NCBI GenBank assembly: GCA_036250195.1
Contig: JAVHZZ010000005.1
Location: 186,010,448 to 186,074,447 of the forward strand
DNA from: Mixophyes australis
Taxonomy: Eukaryota; Chordata; Amphibia; Anura; Limnodynastidae
Length of the DNA: 64,000 nt
Direction: 5' to 3'
Both the position numbers and the translations under genes were made by a program. Position 1 is the first letter of the stretch. Every line of letters starts with the position of its first letter. Shown here piece by piece: positions 54,979 through 64,000 of this stretch. The notes beneath the pieces are model-generated. The model was not told where the DNA came from, made no database searches, and worked only from the letters and a program-made list of their open reading frames with translations.

Positions 54979-56933
54979 GCCTTATCTGACAATAAAAGCT
55001 TGAGCTAAAAAATGGAAAAAAAACACAAGAATATTCTTTTGTTCAAACAAAATACTGGGATTTCCAGGTATTGGGCAGTTGTCTTTAATTCCCTGGTTTT
55101 AAAGCTTTGTCCCTGGCAATGTCACTTTTTTCAACAATGACAGTGACATAGTACAATTTTAATTAATTGCATTTTAGATGCATATCTCACTATAAGTTGT
55201 TATTCTCTGGGATTTTCAAATTAATATTTATTGAAGTGCTCAAGATAAAATGCCAACTGATAATATTATACATACGATCAATAAAGCAATTGGCCAATAG
55301 GCCACAAAGGTCCACTCTACACTGTACCATGTGTGATGAGCTTCCTGAATGGTTTGATTTGTGTCCATGTTTCTGAAGGTTTGTTCGCTGGTCCCATCCA
55401 ACAATCAATATGCCCAACTAATTCACATTATAGTCTACAACTGTGAAAAACAGGTGAAAGTACTACATATATATTTGCCCATGTAGACCTTCCTCTACCT
55501 CATGGAGACGTGGGGCAAACCTAACAGCCTCAGGCCTGTCACAAACTGCTACCATCACCAGTGGCCAAACTACCACCATTTAGGGGGTGTAGTGGATATG
55601 GGGCCTAGAGGTAAGGGAGCCTATCAATGCTGGTCCACGCAGATCTGTTCTTCTGGCATTGCAAGGCCCCTTTCCCCAAATTCTACTATGAGACCCGGCG
55701 ATTGAATGTTCCATTCCCAACTACCAGTTATAGCCCTGTATCCAGCATAACTGCATCATGCCCACCACAGACATCCAAATGCTCATAATATTCAGCCCAG
55801 AGGCTGACTATATCCATATCCAACTTAGCCTAATTCTCACCACAATACAATACCTAATATAGACTCTAATGTGCCCATTTAATTAGTGTTATGACCACAA
55901 CAGTGAAATGTCAACAATATGATTCAATATGGTCCCCCAAAATCGCTATTATCCCACCAGAATCAGACAGATTGCAGATTGTGGTTCTCTTCACACACCA
56001 CATAACATTAATACCCCCCACCAACCTCAACGTAATATTAATACCAGCCCCCTTAACAGTAATGCCATTTGCTGCAGTAATTGGCTGAGCGGCCCCCACC
56101 TTCACAACAGTGAAAAATGGAGGGGGGGGGGGGAAGGTTAGAGAGGCTACCCATTACCTGGTGCAGTTGCTGATAGGAGGTAGTGATTAGGGCACGTGGG
56201 GGGGGGGGGGGGGGTGGTTCTGTTATCTGAAATTTACTCAGTCAATAAAAACCACCCCATACTTCCCATTGGATGCCAGATATTATAAAACACCTATAGA
56301 ATCTATTCGTAATACCTCCGTGCATAGGTGCAGATTATTAAAATGAGATAAAAGGTATAGCGTATACATTTTTAAGGGAGTGGTTTACAGCCATTTCCAT
56401 TTAAAAGAGGACTTCAGTATTCCAACACATCAGAGCTTGCAGTCTTTGTGTCCTATACCTTTAACGGAACTCTTTCTGTGCCTCTATGTTGCACTTTGTT
56501 GAGAAGAGTTTTTTCAGGCACACTCCAATCAATGTAATGAAAATCTTCTCACGCACACAAAAGTGACATATAATACAACTTGATGTCCTCTCACTCTTAT
56601 GAATAAGCCATAAATTAAGCTAAAGTAAGCAGTTTTTTTAGGAGAAAAATATGAAAGTTTATTTAATGAAAGAGATGGACTAAAGTGGCAGGAGTTTAGA
56701 CTTCAATGTAATGTTAACACTTTTTCTAAAGATTTTTCCACACAGCTAGGCGCACTTCTAGGTTTTGGATAAATTTCCCAAAAGCAGAGGGTAGGCAAGG
56801 GTAGGTATACAGGTGAACACATGCAATAACCAAGGCATTTTGTGGTGCGCATGTCTTAAATGTGTCCTGGTAAATTACAGGCTTTTTTCATTTTTACTGC
56901 ACAGTACAGCTTCTCTTATTCTATATGACTTAT
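54979..56933. other. no gene recognised; hAT-like end and G runs
   Basis: CAGTGGCCAAACTACCACCA at 55559 resembles the end of a hAT element without a visible partner. G homopolymers lie at about 56121-56134 and 56199-56213. No coding feature is supported. Confidence 0.4.
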
Positions 56934-57025
56934 GGAGGCATATTCAATTGTGCGCGGAGTGCTTCCAGAACGGACACGAAAGCACTTTGCGTTACCACAA
57001 CAGTGCAGGTAATTGAATATGCCCC
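56934..57025. mobile_element. short MITE, 92 bp
   Basis: GGAGGCATATTCAATT and AATTGAATATGCCCC are inverted copies, similar in style to the 26825-27056 element. Confidence 0.6.
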
Positions 57026-57332
57026 ATAAATAAAAAAAAAGACATTTAGGAATAGCTGTACAATATTAATACTCTTGTTCTTGATCTAGCTTTAATGCAC
57101 TAGGTGCACAGCTCAGTATGCATAGGGATTTAACTGATCTACTTAACATAGAATCATTTTTGCTGAAGTAACTGCCATCTTACCCTGTAATGCTGTGCAT
57201 AACAAAAGTGGGAAACAGCTTTTACACCTTGTGTTGCTGCAGCCGCTGGTTGTAAGCAACCCCCATTGTTCTGTTTGACATAATTAGATTTTCCTTATAT
57301 CCAGAAAAGACACTTAAATATGCGCAGTACTA

Positions 57333-57346
57333 CCACTAGATGGCGA
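57333..57346 (+). promoter_or_regulatory. candidate CTCF binding site
   Basis: CCACTAGATGGCGA fits the CTCF core consensus CCASYAGRKGGCRS at all positions but the last. It lies in DNA with no recognised repeat. Motif match only. Confidence 0.35.
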
Positions 57347-58943
57347 TCATTACCATTACAAGATATATGTATAAACCTTTGCATTTTTGTGGAAACACAT
57401 GAGCATTACATACTGTCAAACCCCCATTTTACATTTTTCAAAAGACCAAAGAAAACTGGTGTAAACTCCAAGAAAGTTTAAAACGAGGGACAGTAAAATC
57501 ACCAACACACACAAGGCAATATGCAGTTGCCCACAGTAGTCTATTAAAATAAACAGTTATTGCATTTCAAATTTCTACGTATGGTGGCCTTTTCATGAAC
57601 AAAACCCATCTGTACAGTGAATAAAAATGGAAACTATCTTAAAAAATGTAATTATCTTAGTCTGAGCAAATATATCTAGTTCTGGATATGGCCATCACCA
57701 GGAGGGTACAGGCAGGAGCCAAAGAGGGAACCAAGAAATTAGAGGTGGAAAGGGGACACAGAGCTGCAAAAGGTTATACCGCTGGGTCCCTTTGATGTAG
57801 CTTGATTGTTACTAGGAGCTGTTATTAAATGGGCTTTCTACTTTTAATAAGAATTTTACTTAATCTTCTCTCTTACCAGTAGCAGTGAAGAGACATTGTG
57901 ACTGCCTTATTACATGAGGTACTTTGTGCTTTGACGCTTTATTTCTACACTGGGAAATTGTCCTTATAAATGCACTGAGCCACTAAAGACTGAAAGATAC
58001 AAATACACATCATATTACCTTATTAACAAAAAATTGGAGTGTTTTTGTGGAGTGAAAATGTCAGTCCATCCTTCCATAAAGCAAGAAATGCCCCTAATAA
58101 TTTTGCTTCTGCACTACTCCGCAAAGTAGGAGCACCTGTGCACAGAAGCATTAAGAATAGCTTCCTATAGTTGTTTTATAGTATCTTACAAAATGTATTT
58201 ATCCGAGTCTGAGCAAATATATCTAATTCTGCATATGGCAATCACCAGGAGGGAAGTATGGTGTGATTTGTATTGACTGTGTAAATTTCAGATAACAGAA
58301 CCTCTCTCTGTCCACCCATTATCTCATATCAATGAGCTCTATAGAAGGAAATCTCAGATTTATACTGCTCCCCAGGTTTCACCAGGGACCCCTTTGTACT
58401 GCTCTGTGGAGTGGCGACCTGATAACATGAAGAAATGGAGTGTAAAGTGAAGGGAAGTAGAGGAATCTGACTAACTGGCACATGAGCGGATTGCAAGATG
58501 ACAAATCAGAACCAATATAGAAGTCAAATACCAAGCCAAGATCAACCAGAAGTTCACAGAGAAAATCACGAGCAGTATGGAACTCAAACATCAGAGGCAG
58601 GGAATCTGATATTCTGTCACTAAAAAGTGTTCAGTTTGTTCCTGGTCCGAAATCCATTGATCATTCTGCTATGGCTTTCCAGTTCTAACATTGGGCGAGT
58701 ACAGTAAAGGCTTTATTGTGCAAATGCAACTCATGCATATAGGATTGTTAGGAGGCATACATTTTGCACCTTTTATGGGGCAGCTGTAGATATTCGTTAA
58801 TGACTTATTGTAACCAGGCCATATGCTGCTCATGCAGAGGTGGATATATCTCAATATATTGATTTTGCTGATTGTTATCTGATTACACATTTTTTTATTT
58901 GTATATTTTCCACAGACATTATTAATATATTTACTGGGTTGGT
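57347..58943. other. no gene recognised
   Basis: Two related segments, TCTGAGCAAATATATCTAGT (57661) and TCTGAGCAAATATATCTAAT (58207), each followed by TGGCCATCACCAGGAGGG-type sequence, indicate a partial duplication about 545 bases apart. Nothing coding is supported. Confidence 0.45.
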
Positions 58944-59271
58944 TGTAGTTCAGAAGGAGACAGTCTCCTGCGTCCCAGCCGTCTCCTTGACGACTGGGAT
59001 GTCACTTCCGGCCTGACCATTGCTAGTGCAACAGTCAGACGGTGGTGCATTAAATCGCCGCGTCCCTGCAATTCAGAGCAGCCAGCGCGTGCGCACCTGT
59101 CAAAATACCCTGTGGGCTAATTTACCCTAATGAGCTTAATTATGCAATGCCTGAGGGGCGGCTGTCAGATGACCCTACTCTTGCTTCTGATTGGCTGCAT
59201 TTAGTATTTAAGGCAGGAAGGGCTTAGTCTCCCTGCCAGTTATAGCGTGGATTCTGTCTGTTGCTGACCTG

Positions 59272-59279
59272 CTCCTGTC
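59272..59279. repeat. left 8-bp target duplication CTCCTGTC
   Basis: Identical to 59548-59555 on the other side of the MITE. Confidence 0.9.
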
Positions 59280-59547
59280 CAGTGGCGGATCCAGGAGGGG
59301 GGGGGGGGGGGCAATCTGCCGGCAGCTGCACATTGTGCAGGTCCGTTCAGCAGTGACAGTGTGCTGCCCGGCTGCTCTGATTGTGTTTTAAACACAATCA
59401 GAGCAGCCGGGCAGCACACTGTCACTGGCGAGCGGACCTGCACATACTATGCAGCCGCCGGCAGCCTTAGACATCAGAAAGGGGGCGGGCCTAAATCGCT
59501 CCCCCTAAAATCCACCCGGGTAGGACAAATCTCTAGATCCGCCCCTG
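59280..59547. mobile_element. hAT hairpin MITE, 268 bp, with perfect duplication
   Basis: Ends CAGTGGCGGATCC and, inverted, CAGGGGCGGATCT; CTCCTGTC duplicated on both sides. The centre is a long palindrome from about 59317 to 59463 with the fold point near GTGTTTTAAACAC. Arms run through GAGCAGCCGGGCAGCACAC for about 70 bases with few mismatches. It contains a G homopolymer near its left end. Confidence 0.9.
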
Positions 59548-59764
59548 CTCCTGTCCCTCGGTTATTGGACCTCCTGTTTACCCTTTGCTCTGTTTCTGTA
59601 TTCTGCTTTCGAGCTGGTGACCCTGACCTTTTGGCGTGTTATTTGACTTCTCTGCTTGCTTCGGACCCCTGACCTCGGCTAACGTCTGACCATCTGTTAC
59701 TATCTGAACTGCCTCCTCTGGCCCTGCCACTGCGGTGTTGATAATAAACTTATACTACAACAAC

Positions 59765-62434
59765 AGTTAATTCCTGGGGGCATCCGAGTACCTGTGAGCA
59801 CATCAAGCTCTACGGGAAAGGCGGCTGCTATAGGCGAAAACCTCTACCGTTAGTTCTATAAGTTTATTACGAGACTGGCAGTCTAGCATTTACCCATTAT
59901 TTTTATTTTCCTTTTGCAATTGCCTAATGTAAATATTTAGTGATAAATGCTTAAATATATTCTTCTTACAGGACTTTACCTATTCTCTTTGATGGTGCTA
60001 GTAAGACTGCTTTCAGAGCTCAGCATTTAGTACAATTCCATTGTTTCAATTGAATTCCTTCAACATCTCCTAAAGCTCTCCTCTCAGTCAACTAACATGT
60101 GATAATCCTTTCACTATACAATAGCTTGCAGACATGATTTAGTGGCAAGGGATAGGTGACTCAGGGCTGGGTAGAACATTAACTGGCGGCAAAAGCAGGA
60201 CTTAAAATATTAAAGCCAGCAGGTGTCAGACATAACTTGTTTATAATACAAAATTATTTCTAGCATATACACTCCCTTATACTAAGCACTACAACAGTAT
60301 GGAAAATGTTTGAGAGTAGTATCACTTTAACATAGAATCATAAGCAGGTAGATACAGTAAACCACTGTGATTCCTGACACACATGCAGGCAGGATAGCAC
60401 TTCAAAGATTTGCCCAGGCTTAACATGTCACTGACTTACATCATAGTTATTGTAATGCCATTCAGATTGGGTATAAAGGTCAGTGCTTGATTAGATATTA
60501 GCTGCCAAGTGTGTATTGTGTATTTTCTCTGTATGTGTTTATGAATATGTCTGCTAGATTTGATATCACATACTCTAAAGGTAAGTCTATTTTAAATTCA
60601 GTCAACTAGAGCCAATGAATTGCACAATGAACCTGTAGCAAATAATATATCTGTAACCCACTGTCACTATGTGTGGCCTTAGGAGGGGTGCATAACTAGG
60701 TATTGCTCATTCTTGTGCTCTTCTCTGCCTCGGCTAGCCCTTGGGTGTGGGCATAAGTGACCAGAGTTCACCCGCTCATGTGGGTTTTCGTAGCTCCCAA
60801 CTGTCCGATTTCAACGGGACAGTCTTAATTTTAGCGTTCTTTAATAGTATAGGGTCTCCCCTTAGTTGTACTCTGCCCGATAATGCAGCAGCCTTCACAA
60901 AACCGTTCCCTGGTATCCCAAGGAAGCCTGGGACCCCCTCTACCCCTGGTCCAGAGTTATAACTATATAGAAACCCAAGCATGGAAACCAGATTTCTTTA
61001 TGGACTTGGATCCCACATGACCAGCCACATAGGCAAACTGAGGGGGGTTTACTAGTGCCTGGAAACCCCTCTCCAAGCCTGGGGCACTGTATAATTGAGG
61101 TGACTGGACCCTGCCCCCAGTTCACACAGCTCTGCTTGAAAAGGGAGAGCTGTGTGTACCAAACAGTAGTGCATGCAGCATTGCCCATGTATATTATAGG
61201 TATAGGAAGAGTTGGAGAGCAGCCAAGCACGGTTTAATATTATAGCCATGCCCCCATGCATGCTGGTCACGCCCACTGGCGTGGTGTGGAAACCCCCTCT
61301 CTACAAATCCTGCGTTTGTTCATGAGCCAAGAGAACCCTCGTCTTGCCACATGGCTCCTCCCCCTTGGTGATGTGGTCACCCATGTCATTTTCTATGCTC
61401 TTCCCTTGTGGCCCAGGGCTTCCGTTTCATCCCTTCCCTCCCTGTGACCCCTGCCTGCCATTTACTGGGGGCATGGCCTAAACGCTTCGGAGGGGGTGTT
61501 AAAAAGATGAAAATCAAGTAAAAATAGCTTGTCTTCATTTAACCATTGTATTCCCCACTATCATCCTCATTCCCAGAGATTGCAAAAATAAATAAATAAG
61601 CAAAACAAGCCCCTCACCAGATTGATGTTAATATTAAGCATCTGACCAAAGCTACACATAACCACAGAAACCAGAGCACACCTCTTCAGAGGACAGTTTC
61701 TGTATTGAACCAATTATACTGCATACATTATATATTATGGATGACTTTAACCATCACAAATACATAATGTTGTACGCGTAGGATAATTCCTGTTATTTTT
61801 TTCTCTTTCCACCTATTTTCAGCCTATAGTCTATCTTGTAAGCTATGACTCTCATACTGGAACTATCACTCTTCATTGGATTACTAGGAACAAGATTGAT
61901 TAAAGAATAGGGTCTAGTTCTATTAGTTCAGCTATTATCTTAGACAAGCTCTAATTTACTGCTTAAACCTACTGGACCGGGTTCATCAAGGGACGCAAAT
62001 TGAGCGCAAAATTGCGTTTGTTCCAGAATGCATGCAATTCTGGTCTTTGCACCCCAGACTTCACCAAGGAGCGAATGTGAAGATACGTGAGCTGATAAAT
62101 TTAGTAGTAAAGTCACTTCTGTGACGTAAAAACTGTGTGAGTGTGTACCACGGCGTTTTTGTTTGCCCTATGCATTTGCTTTGCAGATTGACAGTTGTAC
62201 ACATGTAAATGTAAATAAATATATACTTATCCACCCTAGTGCTGTCAGAAAAAATGCCTGTGGTCCCCCTGATTTTACTTACTGCCAGGGTGAGTGGCAC
62301 TATAGCAGGGTCCCTCTGCCAAAATGACATACCAGCCCCAGGCCAGTCAGTACGGGGCTGGATTCTCTAGAGACCAGGTCCCCCATAAGCGTGGGGCTAA
62401 TAATAATTTTATAATACATAAAAGCATTTTGTCC
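59765..62434. other. no gene recognised
   Basis: Mixed-composition DNA. At about 61980-62100 a MITE-like left end (GGGTTCATCAAGGGACGCAA) appears without a matching right end. Nothing coding is supported. Confidence 0.4.
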
Positions 62435-62552
62435 CTTTTGCACTACAAGCATCAGCATACTCATGGCTGCCAAGGTATGCTGGCACTTGGGAAACCACAA
62501 GAGCCAGCATGCCTTGGCACCCAGGGCCTGCTGGGAACTGTAGTGCACAAGG
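62435..62552. repeat. inverted repeat carrying ZNF143-like motifs at both ends
   Basis: TTTTGCACTACAAGCATCAG on the left faces CTGGGAACTGTAGTGCACAA on the right. Both read outside-in as CACTACA(A/G), close to the ACTACAATTCCCAGCATGC-type motif of ZNF143/THAP11. Two inner GCCAGCAT / ATGCTGGC segments also pair. Confidence 0.45.
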
Positions 62553-62568
62553 GAATATGTAAATAATA

Positions 62569-62789
62569 CCCCATTCATACTGCACCAAAAACCCGGGTTT
62601 TTGCAGGGGCACGCTGAAAAACTCGGGTCTTGGTGCAGTATGAATAGTCCAACCACAAAATCCCGGGTCTAATATCCCGGGACTTAGACCCGGGATTTTG
62701 CGAGGGGTAATTCCCGGGTTGGACCCCGCTCGCCTGCAGTATGAATGGTGCAACCCATGTAATTCCCGGGTCTCACCATTCATACTGTA
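62569..62789. mobile_element. CCCGGG-rich palindromic MITE
   Basis: CCATTCATACTGCACC near 62571 and ACCATTCATACTG / CAGTATGAATGGT near 62737-62787 bound nested inverted repeats of CCCGGGTTTTTG, AATCCCGGGTCT and AGACCCGGGATT. No clear target duplication. Confidence 0.55.
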
Positions 62790-64000
62790 AAAAAAAAAAA
62801 AATGGCAAAGTAAAAAAAAAAATAATTTTAATTAATAAAAAATACATAACAATGTATTTCTTTACATACATATATTATTTTAATTTTTTCTTCTATATTT
62901 TTTTTACTGTTTGTTTTTAGTTTTTTTAAAACCCCCCAAAACTTGGGGTGGGGGATAGAGTGGATAGGGGTCTGGAAACTGGGGCAGGAGATGATAACTG
63001 GGGTCCTGTTTAGGTTGGGGACCAGAAAACTTGCGCAGCCACAATGCTCAGAGGAACATTGCGACTAACTGAATATCCCCCTTAGTACATTGATAAAATA
63101 TATATTAGCTCTATGGTTGTACTTTGTTCACACATTTTACAAACTCCGCTTTCCGAGTTCTGAAGTGGTTAAGTGCAACACTCTGCATTTGTTCATGTTA
63201 TGATGAACACAGTAATAACTAGATAACTACTACTTTTTGGAGGCACATGTAGATTGGGGAGGGAGCTTTGCAACAAAAACCTATTAGGCCTATGATGCCA
63301 AACACCTGTGGAATGGCCAAGTTTGCTTAGGCATAGGGAAAGTCACATTTAGGAAAGAAAGGCTTTCAAAGGACTACACTTTGATGCTGCAGAACAAAAT
63401 AATTAATAATATGCAGCATTATAACATCAAGATACTTACATTCTTTTGCACAGGCCTGGGATGACCCTGCCTACTCCTCCAGGGTCTCTTCAACTATGTG
63501 CAGAGATCCCTCACAGGATTCTGCCCTGGACTGTTCCTCCCCAGTTGGGGAGAAGTCTTGCTTGGGGAATGGGCCGCTGCCTCCTTGAACTCATGCTCCT
63601 CTTCCTCCTGGGCCTCCTCAGTATCAGGCGCATGCACATCAGTCATGGATACCTTCAATACAAAATCTAAAATGGCTGACTTTCACTTGTCAGTTATTCA
63701 CTAATAATCCATCTATGTAATTAGGAGGGTGACATCCCTGCCCATTCACAAACAGGCAATCGCAGGAGGCACCTGCACACCGTATATAGCAGCTAGAGGA
63801 AATCACCACTTGCTCTGCAGTGGTCCATTGTTTTTTTTTTTTTTTTTTTTTAAGTGAAGCAGAAGTTTCGTTTTCAAAACATTAGTGAGTACAAGGCCCT
63901 ATATGGGCCACTTTACAGGCCATGTAAATATTATTAACAATGAATGTTTTTTTTACGCCTCATTAACTAACATGACTAACCAAGCGTGAGCAGGGCCAAG
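62790..64000. other. no confident gene; a short coding-like minus-strand stretch
   Basis: At 63500-63655 the minus strand encodes an acidic stretch beginning MTDVHAPDTEEAQEEEEHEF. A second minus frame over the same bases reads SPTGEEQSRAESCEGSLHIV. Both lack an identified family. It may be a transposon-gene relic or an exon continuing beyond the window. The rest is AT-rich with poly-T at about 63831-63852. Confidence 0.3.

Larger units (their letters stand above)
58944..59764 (+). mobile_element. possible LTR of a retrotransposon, interrupted by a MITE
   Basis: The segment begins TGTAGTTCAG and can be read to end ACAACAACA. In between are a CAAT-like CTGATTGGCTGC (59187), a TATA-like GTATTTAAGG (59204) and AATAAA (59743-59748). 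Just downstream, TGGGGGCATCCGAG (about 59775) is positioned like a primer-binding site. No second LTR, target duplication or gag/pol frame is visible in the window. The assignment rests on this order of signals only. Confidence 0.4.

Noticed and set aside
55167..55376. 69-residue open frame ending CDELPEWFDLCPCF
   Set aside because: No splice signals, family resemblance or coding bias; within the range expected by chance in 64 kb.

Overview
This is vertebrate nuclear DNA, most likely from an anuran amphibian. It is AT-rich and intron-bearing, dominated by DNA-transposon debris, and carries one recognisable host gene: a five-exon GCM2 (glial cells missing homolog 2) gene on the minus strand (coding exons between 20822 and 31295). 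All five coding exons, their splice sites and phases can be read from the sequence and give a 483-residue protein. I saw no tRNA, rRNA, snRNA or CRISPR array and no second host gene. The frog assignment is inferred from the GCM2 sequence and from repeat families I recognise as typical of frogs; it is not proven here.

Layout. 1-5257: the end of one repeat, then a decayed hAT element on the minus strand (588-4834). 5258-12770: a complete-looking 7.5 kb hAT element on the plus strand, with an exact 8-bp target duplication and an open 875-879 residue BED-finger/hAT transposase. Its non-coding flanks are swollen with tandem repeats, hairpins and copied fragments of its own coding region. 12900-20600: microsatellites, a terminal-inverted-repeat element, a degraded Tc1-like element and a retroposon tail. 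20600-31300: GCM2, whose introns contain a hAT-type MITE, a Harbinger-like MITE, simple repeats and retroposon tails. 31300-64000: no gene that I can support. This half holds Harbinger-like and hAT MITEs, a second Tc1 relic split by a MITE, a 3.25 kb hAT composite rich in G-rich minisatellites (51073-54324), a possible LTR with a hairpin MITE inside it (58944-59764) and long unassigned stretches.

There is no operon-like organisation. GCM2 is a transcription factor needed for parathyroid (and, in fish and amphibians, pharyngeal/gill-derived) development. The transposase acts on its own element family. The most informative unexplained structure is the tail of the intact hAT element, where seven near-identical 34-bp hairpins are built on a short piece of the transposase coding sequence and a second coding fragment follows in the same order.
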